From NCBI GenBank assembly GCA_002455425.1, contig DKKT01000014.1:1-60131 (forward strand): a stretch of DNA of 60,131 nucleotides, given 5' to 3'. Below are positions 1 to 8,179 of the stretch, in pieces (the stretch's first letter is position 1; every line of letters starts with the position of its first letter). Origin of the DNA: Chthonomonas sp. UBA6659 (GTDB lineage Bacteria > Armatimonadota > Fimbriimonadia > Fimbriimonadales > Fimbriimonadaceae). Below the pieces are notes generated by a model. It was not told the origin of the DNA. It made no database searches and worked only from the letters and a program-made list of their open reading frames with translations. The translations under genes and the position numbers were made by a program.

Positions 1-587
1 CACTCCCCTCCCGGGGTTCTTTTCACCTCTCCCTCACGGTACTGGATGCTCTATCGGTGACAAGTTGTACTTAGCCTTATCCGGTGGTCCGGACAGATTC
101 GCGCGGAATTCCTCGTGATCCGCGCTACTCGGGTACCACCTGAATTCGTTTGAGTTTTTGAATACGGGGCTCTCACCCTCTATGGCGAAGCGTTCCAGCT
201 TCTTCTCCTAACTCAAGATCGATCTTCTTTTCCAACACCCGCAAACTCAAGGTCTGAGCCCTGAATTTGAGGGAGTTGGTGGTGGCCCCACGACCCCAGC
301 TGGCATGCCGACTGGTTTAGGCTGTTCCGTGTTCGCTCGCCGCTACTTACGGAGTCTCTTCGAGTTCTTTTCCTCGGGTTACTTAGATGTTTCAGTTCAC
401 CCGGTTCCCTCCTCACGCCCTATGGATTCAGGCGTGGGTACCGAGGCATTACCCCCGGTGGGTTTCCCCATTCGGATATCCGCGGATCATCGCTTCTGTG
501 CAGCTCCCCGCGGCGTTTCGCCGCTTACGCGTCCTTCTTCGGCAACTTGTCCCTAGGCATTCGTCGCACACCCTTTGTAGCTTAACA
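1..587 (-). rRNA. rrl: 23S ribosomal RNA, 5' portion (partial)
   Basis: The minus strand reads as the first roughly 590 bases of bacterial large-subunit rRNA. The conserved 5' start (TGTTAAGCTAC..., compare E. coli GGTTAAGCGAC) lies near 587, followed by the GAATGCCTAGG block, and the window edge falls in the conserved GTGAAAAGAACCCCGGGAGGGG segment of domain I. The rest of the gene continues off the left edge. The exact mature 5' end is estimated by alignment to memory of E. coli and may be off by a few bases. ORFs called inside it on either strand are spurious. No 16S, tRNA or 5S lies upstream; a divergent protein gene starts at 866. Confidence 0.97.
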
Positions 588-645
588 ATTTTTCGAGCTT
601 AATACTCGGTGCGTTCGACGCGTGTTCCACTTATCGATATGCAAC

Positions 646-657
646 TGTCAAAGTGCT
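646..657 (-). promoter_or_regulatory. boxA-like antitermination element in the 23S leader
   Basis: The minus strand reads AGCACTTTGACA about 60 bases upstream of the 23S 5' end. This resembles the bacterial boxA core (TGCTCTTTGAAA/TGCTCTTTAACA) bound by NusB/NusE, and sits between the promoter and the rRNA as expected. The TTGACA inside it could be mistaken for a -35 box, but no -10 follows at the right distance. Confidence 0.6.
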
Positions 658-702
658 CTCTCGCAGGCCGGCGAGCGCATTCTGCGACGTCGGCGAAGGA
701 AC

Positions 703-731
703 ATGATACCAGGCCACGAAGCGCCTGTCAA
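703..731 (-). promoter_or_regulatory. Sigma-70-type promoter for the 23S rRNA
   Basis: On the minus strand a perfect TTGACA (726-731) is followed by a 17-base spacer and TATCAT (703-708). Transcription would start near 696, about 110 bases before the mature 23S 5' end. This is one of the best matches to the housekeeping consensus in the window, as expected for an rRNA promoter. Confidence 0.85.
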
Positions 732-865
732 GACCCCGGCGGGGAATTTCGGAAAATCGGGGACACGAAGCCGCCCCGAACAGGATCCGTGCGTCATCCG
801 CGCATGAATCGACGTACGAAAGGACGATCGACAAGGCTAAACTGAACTCCGAGGACCCAAAAACG

Positions 866-2194
866 ATGGCCAAAGAACTCACCCGAAGAGACATCCTGAA
901 AGGCGCCGCCGCCACTGCTGTCGGCATCGCGGCCGCCCGCGTCGGTGCCGCCACCCCCGAGGTTGGCCCAGACAATGCGACCGTCACGAAGCCGGAGAGG
1001 CTGCGCGTCGGCGTCATCGGCTGCGGAGGCAAGGGATGGAGCGGCATGCAGGCCGCCGCGCAGTACGGCGATATCGTCGCCATCTGCGACACCGACGCCA
1101 AGGAGCGCTCCAAGGGGATGCTCGAATACCCCAGGGCCGCCTGTTTCGACGACTATCGCGAAATGCTCAAAGCGCTCCGGGGCCACCTCGATGCAGTCGT
1201 CATCAGCACCCCCGATCATCACCACGCCCCCGCCACGATCCTCGCCCTCCAGGGCGGGCTCCACGTGTACTGCGAAAAGCCGCTCACGAGAACGATCAGC
1301 GAGGCGCGCCGTGTCGCGCGACTCGCGCGCGAGAAGAAAGTGGCGACTCAAATGGGCAATCAGAGCACGGCCAACACGGCCATGAGAAAGGCCGCCGCCC
1401 TGATCCGGAGCGGGGCCTTCGGCCCCGTCCGTGAGGTCCATCTTTGGACGGACCGAGCGAAGGGGTGGTGGGCGCAGGGCGTTGAACGGCCAACGCCGGG
1501 GCGCGAGCCGAAGCACGTGAACTTCGAGCAGTGGTTGGGACCGCGACCGTCACGGCCTTACGCTGAGGGATACCATCCCTTCTCGTGGCGAGGCTGGTGG
1601 GATTTCGGAACCGGATCCCTGGGTGATATGGGCTGTCACATCTTCAACATGCCCTTCATGGCCCTCGACCTGCGCGATCCGATCGCCGTTCAGGCGAAGA
1701 CAAGCGGCCACAACCGCGATAGCTTTCCCGCCTGGGCCATCGTCCGCTACGAATTCGGGCCGCGCGGCAATCGTGGCGCCGTTCCCCTGACATGGTACGA
1801 CGGCGGCCAGCTTCCCGATCCGTCCCTCGCCCCCGGCGTCCAATACGAAGGCAATGGTGTCCTTGTCGTATGCGAGAAAGGTACCGTCTACGGCCCGAGC
1901 GCCGATAACACGGATTTCAAGCTCATCGGCGGCGGCACGATGCCGGAAATCGCGATCGAAGAGTCGCCTGGCCACATGGCCGAGTTCTTCCGGGCCGCGA
2001 TGGGGGGACCGCCTGCAGTCTCCAACTTCCCCGACTATGCAGGACCACTCACCGAAACGGTCCTGCTCGGCAACCTGGCGATTTGGGCCGACGGTCCCCG
2101 ATTGGAGTGGGATGCCCGCAAGATGCAGGTGCGCGGGATGCCGGAGTACGACGAGCTGATCCGCCCCAGTGCGCGCAAGGGATGGGAGATCTGA
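866..2194 (+). CDS. Gfo/Idh/MocA family oxidoreductase with Tat-type N-terminus
   Basis: This 442-residue protein is an NAD(P)-dependent sugar or polyol dehydrogenase-like enzyme of the Gfo/Idh/MocA family. The N-terminus has a twin-arginine pattern (TRRDILKG, R7-R8) followed by an alanine-rich hydrophobic stretch, so export of the folded enzyme is likely. A Rossmann loop GCGGKG lies at about residues 52-57, and the family's CEKPL motif (catalytic lysine region) is at about 136-140. The C-terminal half contains the GDMGCHIFN segment typical of secreted members common in Planctomycetes and Armatimonadota. An AGGA ribosome-binding sequence lies 11-14 bases before the ATG. A TAAACT hexamer at 838-843 may be its -10. 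Substrate cannot be read from the sequence. Confidence 0.9.
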   Translation: MAKELTRRDILKGAAATAVGIAAARVGAATPEVGPDNATVTKPERLRVGVIGCGGKGWSGMQAAAQYGDIVAICDTDAKERSKGMLEYPRAACFDDYREMLKALRGHLDAVVISTPDHHHAPATILALQGGLHVYCEKPLTRTISEARRVARLAREKKVATQMGNQSTANTAMRKAAALIRSGAFGPVREVHLWTDRAKGWWAQGVERPTPGREPKHVNFEQWLGPRPSRPYAEGYHPFSWRGWWDFGTGSLGDMGCHIFNMPFMALDLRDPIAVQAKTSGHNRDSFPAWAIVRYEFGPRGNRGAVPLTWYDGGQLPDPSLAPGVQYEGNGVLVVCEKGTVYGPSADNTDFKLIGGGTMPEIAIEESPGHMAEFFRAAMGGPPAVSNFPDYAGPLTETVLLGNLAIWADGPRLEWDARKMQVRGMPEYDELIRPSARKGWEI

Positions 2195-2196
2195 TC

Positions 2197-2619
2197 ATGC
2201 GCTTCGCGCTCGTTCTGTTCCTCGGGGTCGCCGTCTCTTGGGCCGCGGCCCAGCCCGTCCGAACCCCGAAGGCGGGATCCGCCGAGCGAACTTCGATTCT
2301 CGATGCCGTTCGGATCCCAGTCGAGAAAGTGGTCAAGGTCAAAGTGAAGTTCGAGGTCTCGGTCCTTCGGGTCTCTGGCGACTGGGCGTTCGTCATGGGT
2401 CGGCCTCTTCAGCGCAACGGGAAGCCGATCGACTACACGAAGACCAGATACAAGGAATCGATCGCAGCGGGTGCGTTCGACGATGGTGCGATGGCCCTTC
2501 TCAAGCGCGAGAAGGGCAAGTGGCGGATTCTGGACTGGGGCCTCGGGATGACCGACTTCCCCGCCGGCGACTGGGTCGAGAAGCGCAAGGCCCCGAAGTC
2601 GATCCTCCCGTCCGGCTAG
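2197..2619 (+). CDS. Small secreted protein of unknown function
   Basis: The 140-residue product starts with a Sec signal peptide (MRFALVLFLGVAVSWAAA, cleavage probably after the AAA run). It is followed by a mature domain of about 120 residues rich in charged residues, with the pattern GKWRILDWGLGMTD near the C-terminus. I do not recognise a family, though the fold could be a small NTF2/SnoaL-like or lipocalin-like domain. It starts 2 bases after the stop of the oxidoreductase gene, so the two are cotranscribed. The ATG at 2197 was chosen because it immediately precedes the signal peptide; an upstream ATG at 2083 lies inside the previous gene. Its 3' end overlaps the convergent thioredoxin-like gene by 4 bases. 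Confidence 0.7.
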   Translation: MRFALVLFLGVAVSWAAAQPVRTPKAGSAERTSILDAVRIPVEKVVKVKVKFEVSVLRVSGDWAFVMGRPLQRNGKPIDYTKTRYKESIAAGAFDDGAMALLKREKGKWRILDWGLGMTDFPAGDWVEKRKAPKSILPSG

Positions 2620-3566
2620 CCTCCGCCCCGCCGCCCGTTGGTGTCCTCGACCGGGATCGCTGTCTTCCAGAAGATCCCCTTGGCGCGTCCCTGTCCGATG
2701 TGGCTCCGTTCAGACTTCACCGGAACCACAAACCGGCCGAGTTGCGCCTTCGCGAACTCACGCACCGCGTCGGTTTCCGCATCGAGGGCGACCGAGCCCT
2801 TCGCGGTGCCCGTCATGCCGTAGGTTTCGGGCTCGATGAAGTAGATGCCCGGCTTGTCGACCCTGATTCCGGTAGCGGCAAGGTCGGCGATGCTCGTCGG
2901 CGGAGCGAACGCGATTCGGCCTCGAAGCCCCTCCGCCCAGGCGATTGCCTCCAAGCTCTTGGCCGCAACCGCAGCGTCCTCTCCCTTGGCCCCTACTGCG
3001 GCGAGGAGCGGCAGACTGTCGCACGCTGCGACGTTGAGGCTCAGCCGAAACGTCGCCATGCACGGCACGCCCCGAATCTCGCCCCCCGGCCGGTATCGGG
3101 CTGCGATCGCCTTCATGCCCTGGGCCATCGCGCTCGCGTCCTCCCAAACCCAATCGGGCGTCCGCCCGCCCGGCGTGAGACGAGTCTTGCCGTCCGGCGT
3201 CATGAGAAGAAACACGGTGTTCTCGAGCGTGTTACCGCGTCCCGCGAAGATGGCCCGCAGGTAGTCGGCTTCGCGCCGGTCCTCATAGGTCGCAAGTCGG
3301 ATGCACACGTAGTCGCGGCTCGCCTCGACGACTGGTTTCTGGAGCAGGAAACTCCTGTCCGTCTGCTGTTTCCCGGGTCACCAGATGCCCGAGATGTTGT
3401 GGCAGTGGGGCGCAGCGGACATCAGCATCACCGGTCGGTTGGTGCGCTTGGCCTCGTTCAAGCCCGCCACGAGGTCGCCGAACCACACGATGCCACCGTC
3501 TCGGGCCGTGACCATCGGTTCTTGGGTCGACGCGATCGCGGCACACGCGAGCAAGAGAGTCGTCAT
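2616..3566 (-). CDS. Secreted thioredoxin-like protein with an in-frame TGA (candidate selenoprotein or pseudogene)
   Basis: Two open frames, 3378-3566 and 2616-3308, are in the same frame and joined by 23 stop-free codons; only a TGA at 3378-3380 separates them. Read through, the protein has about 316 residues. It begins with a signal peptide (MTTLLLACAAIAS), then a thioredoxin-like beta strand (PVMLMSAAPHC), then HNISGIW-TGA-PGK and a helix-strand pattern ending YVCIRLATY. The downstream part continues with a PDG turn (LLMTPDGKTRL), as in Trx folds. The TGA lies directly after a Trp, where WCxxC proteins have the nucleophilic Cys, although HC in PHCHN could also be the canonical Cys. Selenocysteine is possible; a simple nonsense mutation is the main alternative. 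I see no Shine-Dalgarno sequence before the ATG. Confidence 0.6.
3345..3375 (-). promoter_or_regulatory. Possible bacterial SECIS-like hairpin just downstream of the in-frame TGA
   Basis: Immediately 3' of the TGA on the minus strand two alternative hairpins can form. One is an 8-bp stem (CGGGAAAC with GTTTCCTG, one G-T pair) closing a 15-base loop. The other is a 5-bp stem CAGGA/TCCTG with loop GTT starting 25 bases after the TGA. The second meets the published loose bacterial rules (apical loop about 16-37 bases from UGA, G among the first two loop bases). Short hairpins occur by chance, so this is suggestive only. Confidence 0.3.
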
Positions 3567-3623
3567 GGGAAGGAGGACGCCTGATGGGGCGCGAGGTTCA
3601 CTCTGAACGTCTTCCGGACGCGA

Positions 3624-4883
3624 TCAAGCCTCCACGGCCTTGAAGATGACCGACACATTGTGTCCGCCAAAGCCGAACGAGTTCGACAACGTGACATCGA
3701 CGGGGGTCTTGCGAGCGACGTTCGGGATGTAGTCGAGGTCACAGTCAGGATCGGGATTCTCGAGGTTGATCGTCGGGGGCAGGATCCCGTCGCGCATCGC
3801 GAGGATGCAGATGAGGGCTTCGATGGCGCCCGCCGCACCGAGCGTGTGTCCGATCATGGACTTCGTGCTGCTGATCGGGATGTGGGCCGCGTGCTCGCCG
3901 AAGGCTCGCTTGATCGCTTTCGTTTCGAGCCGGTCGTTGAGCTGAGTCGATGTGCCGTGAGCGTTGATGTAGCCGACGTCAGCAGGCTGCATTCCGGCGC
4001 TACGCAGCGCCATGCGCATCGACCGATACGCACCGTCCGCCTCGGGATCGGGCGCCGTGATGTGGTAGGCGTCGCCGCTCATGCCATACCCGACGACTTC
4101 GGCGATTATCTTCGCACCGCGAGCCTTGGCGAACGCATAGTCCTCGAGGACGAGCACCGCCGCACCCTCGGCGATCACGAACCCGTCGCGATCGACATCG
4201 AACGGGCGTGAGGCCCGTTGCGGATCGTCGTTGCGGGTGCTCATTGCGCGTGCCGAGCAGAAACCGGCCAGGCCGATCTCATTGATCGGCGCCTCGGTCC
4301 CTCCGGCAAGCATCGCCACGGCGTCGCCCCGCTTGATGATGTGGTAGGCGTCACCGATCGCGTTCGCGCCGGTCGAACAAGCGGTCACGACGCACGTGTT
4401 CGGCCCTTTCAGCCCCTGGAGGATCGAGACGTAGCCCGACGCCATATCCGGAATCATGTAGGGGACGAGGAACGGCGAGACCTTCGATGGACCGCCTTCG
4501 ATTTGGCGTCGGAACTGCTCCCCCAGGAACGTGAGGCCTCCGATGCCGGAACCGATGAGGACACCGGTTTCTTCGGCGAGTTCACCTTCCGGCTTGAGCC
4601 CGCTGTCATCCATCGCCATCCGAGCCGCCGCGACCGCAAAGGCGATAAACCGATCGATCCGGCGGGCTTCCTTGCGGTCCAGCCAGTCTTCGGGATTGAA
4701 GTCTTTGACCTCGGCTGCGATGTGCGTGGTGAAGTCGGAGGGATCGAGCAAGGTGATCCGATCGACCGCACTCTCGCCCGCCGTCAGGCGCGGCCAGAAC
4801 GTCGCAATGCCGGTGCCGAGGGGGGTCACCGCCCCGACGCCGGTCACGACGACCCGCCCAGAAGGGCCTGGCCTGTCCGTCAT
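3624..4883 (-). CDS. fabF: Beta-ketoacyl-ACP synthase II
   Basis: KAS II elongates acyl-ACP by condensing it with malonyl-ACP in the type II fatty acid synthase. From the ATG at 4883 the protein has 419 residues, the usual FabF length. The catalytic triad is visible: Cys in TACSTG (about residue 169), His in NAHGTST (about 309) and His in IGHTLGAAG (about 346). The C-terminal NSFGFGGHN motif is also present. A TTG one codon upstream is less likely as the start, because the ATG overlaps the acpP stop by one base (TGATG), the typical coupling of these two genes. fabG and fabD are not adjacent, and fabH is 24 kb away. Confidence 0.97.
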   Translation of the reverse strand: MTDRPGPSGRVVVTGVGAVTPLGTGIATFWPRLTAGESAVDRITLLDPSDFTTHIAAEVKDFNPEDWLDRKEARRIDRFIAFAVAAARMAMDDSGLKPEGELAEETGVLIGSGIGGLTFLGEQFRRQIEGGPSKVSPFLVPYMIPDMASGYVSILQGLKGPNTCVVTACSTGANAIGDAYHIIKRGDAVAMLAGGTEAPINEIGLAGFCSARAMSTRNDDPQRASRPFDVDRDGFVIAEGAAVLVLEDYAFAKARGAKIIAEVVGYGMSGDAYHITAPDPEADGAYRSMRMALRSAGMQPADVGYINAHGTSTQLNDRLETKAIKRAFGEHAAHIPISSTKSMIGHTLGAAGAIEALICILAMRDGILPPTINLENPDPDCDLDYIPNVARKTPVDVTLSNSFGFGGHNVSVIFKAVEA

Positions 4884-5140
4884 CAAGCGGGCAGCTTGGA
4901 CTTGATGTAGTCGACGGCCGACTGCACGGTCTTCAGATTGTTGACGTCGTCGTCGGGGATGTCGATACCGAACTCCTCCTCGAGCGCCATCACGAGCTCG
5001 ACGACGTCAAGCGAGTCGGCACCGAGGTCCTCTTGGAACGAAGCAGTCGGAACCACTTCCTCTTCTTTGACGCCGAGTTCTTCGACCGTCACCTTCTTGA
5101 CCTTATCGAAAATTTCCTGTTCCGTCATGCTAGAAACCAT
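4883..5140 (-). CDS. acpP: Acyl carrier protein
   Basis: ACP carries growing acyl chains on a phosphopantetheine arm. The 85-residue acidic protein contains the attachment site LGADSLDVVEL (Ser at about 43) and the helix III pattern EEFGIDIPDDD. An AAGGAGAT ribosome-binding sequence stands 11 bases before the first ATG (5140); the second ATG (5128, MTEQEIF) matches the usual ACP N-terminus better. Both are possible and the difference is four residues. It is the first gene of an acpP-fabF pair. A TAGACT hexamer on the minus strand near 5210 could serve as its -10. Confidence 0.97.
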   Translation of the reverse strand: MVSSMTEQEIFDKVKKVTVEELGVKEEEVVPTASFQEDLGADSLDVVELVMALEEEFGIDIPDDDVNNLKTVQSAVDYIKSKLPA

Positions 5141-5231
5141 ACCTCTCGGATCTCCTTACGGATTGCCTGCCGGATACGTCGGCGCGGGCCTGTTCGGCAA
5201 GAGTCGGTAGTCTACCCGCCGGGTTCCCAGA

Positions 5232-5237
5232 CATAAT
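5232..5237 (+). promoter_or_regulatory. -10 element placed for a leaderless transcript
   Basis: CATAAT ends 6 bases before the ATG at 5244, so the predicted transcription start coincides with the start codon. No Shine-Dalgarno sequence can fit. The same arrangement recurs at 13149, 24105 and 43513. Confidence 0.5.
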
Positions 5238-5243
5238 TCCAGC

Positions 5244-5639
5244 ATGATCGCCTCTCTCGTTTGCTATGCAGCCCTGGTCGGGATCCAGCCGGCGACTTAC
5301 GATCCCGCTCGGCACAAGGCCTTTCTCGAACGGGAGTTCACCGCCACCCGCGAATCGGTCCGCAATCTCGAGACGAAGAAGCTCGACCTGCGCACGGTCG
5401 TGACTCGCCTCGGAAAGAGCCTCGGCGACAGCCGCCGGCTTCAACCCGGCCTCACGGGCTGGATGCAGTCGCAAAAGGGCCAGGCCACCCAAGCGATGAA
5501 GCTGATTCAGCTTCAAGGACTGTTCGAGGCCTACCTCAGCTCCCAGGTTCTCGCGATCGACGGCGACTCGAATTCGAAGACCCTCGCCAAAGCCCTCGAA
5601 CTCCAGCTCGCGAAGCTGATGATTCCGCCTCGTTCGTGA
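5244..5639 (+). CDS. Small secreted protein of unknown function
   Basis: The product has 131 residues with a short N-terminal hydrophobic segment (MIASLVCYAALVGIQPA) that looks like a signal peptide. A helical, charged mature part of about 110 residues follows. I do not recognise a family. The mature sequence is rich in Arg, Lys, Gln and Leu and looks alpha-helical, perhaps a coiled coil. It overlaps the start of the polysaccharide deacetylase by 3 bases (GTGA), so both are translated from one mRNA. Its start fits a leaderless transcript from the CATAAT at 5232. Confidence 0.65.
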   Translation: MIASLVCYAALVGIQPATYDPARHKAFLEREFTATRESVRNLETKKLDLRTVVTRLGKSLGDSRRLQPGLTGWMQSQKGQATQAMKLIQLQGLFEAYLSSQVLAIDGDSNSKTLAKALELQLAKLMIPPRS

Positions 5640-6352
5640 AGTTACCGATCCTCTGCTATCACAAAGTCGGCCCTGAATCCGAGGAGGGCCGTTTTCTAAA
5701 CGTCCTTCCCGCAACGCTGCGTGCCCACATCCACTTCTTCCGACGACGACGCATGCGTTGGGTTCGAGCGTGTGACCTCGCCAAGGGTTGGCCCGACCGC
5801 GCGGTCTGCCTCACCTTCGACGACGCGTTCGCGTCGACCCTTACGTACGGCCTCGAGGTTCTGCGGAGCGAGGAAGCGACCGCCAGCATCTATGCCTGCG
5901 GACGATGTGTCGGCAAGACCGCAGGCGCGCTGTTCGACGTGGGAACAGGGATCGACAGCTCCCTCGCGACCTGGGCCCAACTCGCCGATGCGTTCCGCGC
6001 CGGCTGCGAAATCGGCAATCACACCTCGGCGCACCAAGATCTATCGCAACTGAGCCTTGTCGACCAGGCGCAGGCGATCGCCGAAGGCGACCGCCTGCTA
6101 CGGGACCATGGCTTCGACCCCAGAAGTGTTTGCCTACCCTACGGCCGGCATAATGCCGAGACCGTGCCCGCGCTGCGGGCCACCGGCGCCGGCATCGGCC
6201 TCGCTCTCTCGACCCGCGCAGCCACGCCGAGGGACGAGCGACTCCTGCTCCCACGGATCGTCATCGGCTACTCGGACGGCGTACCGAAGCTCCTGTACAA
6301 GCTCTATCTGCGTCCGCGGCTCGGCCCCTCTCAGCGGTCCCACTACGTCTGA
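5636..6352 (+). CDS. Polysaccharide deacetylase (NodB/CE4 family)
   Basis: CE4 enzymes remove N- or O-acetyl groups from chitin, peptidoglycan or other glycans using a divalent metal. The 238-residue protein starts with the family pattern PILCYHKVG. It has the metal and base aspartates in TFDDAF (D62, D63) and the metal-binding HxxxH in NHTSAH (H129, H133). PYG near residue 165 is the usual third motif. There is no signal peptide, so it is cytoplasmic or exported by other means. The GTG at 5636 was chosen because it overlaps the upstream stop as GTGA and sits right before the conserved strand; the longer open frame upstream is a shadow. Confidence 0.88.
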   Translation: MKLPILCYHKVGPESEEGRFLNVLPATLRAHIHFFRRRRMRWVRACDLAKGWPDRAVCLTFDDAFASTLTYGLEVLRSEEATASIYACGRCVGKTAGALFDVGTGIDSSLATWAQLADAFRAGCEIGNHTSAHQDLSQLSLVDQAQAIAEGDRLLRDHGFDPRSVCLPYGRHNAETVPALRATGAGIGLALSTRAATPRDERLLLPRIVIGYSDGVPKLLYKLYLRPRLGPSQRSHYV

Positions 6353-6361
6353 GGGTTCGGG

Positions 6362-6367
6362 TAGAAT
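6362..6367 (+). promoter_or_regulatory. -10 element for tRNA-Ile
   Basis: TAGAAT lies 12 bases upstream of the mature tRNA 5' end, right after the stop of the deacetylase gene. No good -35 is visible. Confidence 0.4.
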
Positions 6368-6379
6368 CCCGCTTTGGTC

Positions 6380-6456
<77 letters not shown>

Positions 6457-6533
6457 GACACCGCTTCTCCTTGCACATGCAACTTGGCCGTAGCTCCGAC
6501 CGGCCCGAAGCGACATAATGGGGGAACGCGACC

Positions 6534-7598
6534 ATGAGCCCCCTTGCCTGCATCGCTGGATTCGCGATCCTGACTGCACCCCAGTCGGGTGAAAAGACCA
6601 TTACCGACCCCGAGCTCGGCCTTTCGTTCACGCACCCCAAGTCGTGGCAAGTCAGCCGCGATCGGAGCAAGGCGTGGAAGATCACGATGCCACTCGAGGG
6701 AGGCGTGAAAGCGTCGCTGGAGATCTTCGCGGTCTCCTTCCGCGAACCTGCGGATCGGTGGCAAGAGTATCAAGCGCTCGCCAACCAGAACCTGAAGCGA
6801 ACCGTCGATCGCCAGTGGCAGGAGGAGATTCTCGGCGTGCCGATGCTCCTGACGCGGATCTACTACTCGCAAAAGGACGTGCCGATGGCGACCCTCGTCG
6901 GCCTCCTCTATGGTGCCGTCCCGAAGAAAATGAACTTCCGCCTGACCGCACCCTCCGCGGGATTCGAACAGGCCGAGCAGGAGTGGAGAACGGCGCTCCA
7001 ATCCCTGCGAACGATAAGCGGCAAACTCCCCGACGCCGAAGACCCTTCCAAGCCGCCGCCCGATCCCGTTCTCCAACCGGCCACGCCGAAGAACCAGGCC
7101 GTTCTCAAGCCCCCCACCCAAGAAAAGCCGACCCGCAAAGTCCGGGGACGCGCCAAGCTCCCCGCTCGGGCCGCGGGACGCGATGTCGTCTTCACGTATC
7201 CCGGCGGCTGGACCGCTACGCCCGACGGCGATGGCTTCGTCCTGACCCGCGGCGGGTTCAAAGGGCGCCTCCGCCTCGAAGTCCTCGGTACGCTCGACTC
7301 ACCGCCCCCAGCGCGAGCACTCAGTGCGCTATCCGGTAACTCACTGGGGGAATTCTCAAAGGTGACCCTACGCGATGAAACACGCCCCAGTTACAACAAG
7401 GCCGGCGCGATGGTCACGTGGGTTCGGCGCGAGGGCCTCAACGTCGATCAGCCGCTGATCATCCAACAAGCCGTCGGCGATTGTGGCGATTACTACTGGC
7501 TCATCGATTATCGATCCGACGACCCGCGGAGCGCTCGCCGAGAACGCGGCGCGATCCAGGACCTCCTGGACATCGCGTTCGTCGAACTCGCTCCATGA
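6534..7598 (+). CDS. Secreted protein with two PsbP/DUF1795-like domains
   Basis: The 354-residue protein starts with a short hydrophobic signal-like segment (MSPLACIAGFAILTAPQS). Two similar halves follow: residues about 25-165 and about 220-354. Each begins with a strand pattern seen in PsbP-like proteins (LSFTHPKSWQV in the first, VVFTYPGGWTA in the second). They are joined by a proline/lysine-rich linker (about 166-215). The family assignment is by pattern only. A GGGGGA ribosome-binding site and a CATAAT -10 (6514-6519) lie just upstream. The gene overlaps tsaB by 4 bases (ATGA). Confidence 0.65.
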   Translation: MSPLACIAGFAILTAPQSGEKTITDPELGLSFTHPKSWQVSRDRSKAWKITMPLEGGVKASLEIFAVSFREPADRWQEYQALANQNLKRTVDRQWQEEILGVPMLLTRIYYSQKDVPMATLVGLLYGAVPKKMNFRLTAPSAGFEQAEQEWRTALQSLRTISGKLPDAEDPSKPPPDPVLQPATPKNQAVLKPPTQEKPTRKVRGRAKLPARAAGRDVVFTYPGGWTATPDGDGFVLTRGGFKGRLRLEVLGTLDSPPPARALSALSGNSLGEFSKVTLRDETRPSYNKAGAMVTWVRREGLNVDQPLIIQQAVGDCGDYYWLIDYRSDDPRSARRERGAIQDLLDIAFVELAP

Positions 7599-8179
7599 TC
7601 CTGGCATTCTCGACGTCTTCGCCTCGGATCGGCCTCGCCCTCTTTTCCGAGACCGGCGAGTGCTGTGGTTCACGCGAGTTCGACGGCGAGGGCGCCGTCA
7701 ACCGGACGTTTCTGGAACTCGATGACCTCCTGGCCGCTCATGGAGTGCCGCTGAGCCAGGTTCGCGGCTTCATCGCCGACGTCGGTCCAGGGAGTTTCGC
7801 CGGCGTCAAGGCCGGTGTCACCTTCGCCAAAGTCCTCGGCCAAGCCTGCGGACGCCTCGTTGCCGGCGTCTCCAGTTTCGACCTCATCGCCCGTGATCGG
7901 CCCGTCGCGATCCCGAGCCGCCGCGGCCAGTACTTTGTCCGGCATCCGAGCGGCGAGATCGAGATCACGGATCAGGTGCCGGCCGAGGCCGTCGGATACG
8001 GCACGGCCTTCAGTACGCCCGAGTACCCGATGGCTTCCAAAGCCAGCGACTGGGCTCTCGCCACGCGACTCCGAGAGCGGTCCGCGCCCTGGGGCGAGCC
8101 AGCGCAGCTGGTCGCCGAGTATCGGCTGGAACCCAGCATCACACCCCCCAAAAAGCCCTATCCCGCGGAGCGAGCATGA
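7595..8179 (+). CDS. tsaB: tRNA threonylcarbamoyladenosine biosynthesis protein TsaB
   Basis: TsaB is the inactive ASKHA-fold partner of TsaD in the complex that makes t6A37 on ANN-decoding tRNAs. The 194-residue protein has the family N-terminus (MILAFSTSSPRIGLALF), the phosphate-loop-like segment DVGPGSFAGVKAGVTFAK (about 67-84), and is of usual length. The start ATG at 7595 overlaps the upstream stop (ATGA) and precedes the conserved strand. It is followed by murB, again with an ATGA overlap. tsaD, tsaE and rimI are not nearby. Confidence 0.88.
   Translation: MILAFSTSSPRIGLALFSETGECCGSREFDGEGAVNRTFLELDDLLAAHGVPLSQVRGFIADVGPGSFAGVKAGVTFAKVLGQACGRLVAGVSSFDLIARDRPVAIPSRRGQYFVRHPSGEIEITDQVPAEAVGYGTAFSTPEYPMASKASDWALATRLRERSAPWGEPAQLVAEYRLEPSITPPKKPYPAERA

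Noticed and set aside
213..602. Short frames within the first 600 bases
   Set aside because: They lie in 23S rRNA and are not protein genes.
646..651. TTGACA on the minus strand as a second -35 box for 23S
   Set aside because: No -10 hexamer at 16-18 bases; it fits better as part of a boxA-like element.
2169..3584. A 471-codon plus-strand frame overlapping two genes
   Set aside because: Arg- and Ser-rich shadow of the small secreted protein and of the thioredoxin-like gene; no motifs.
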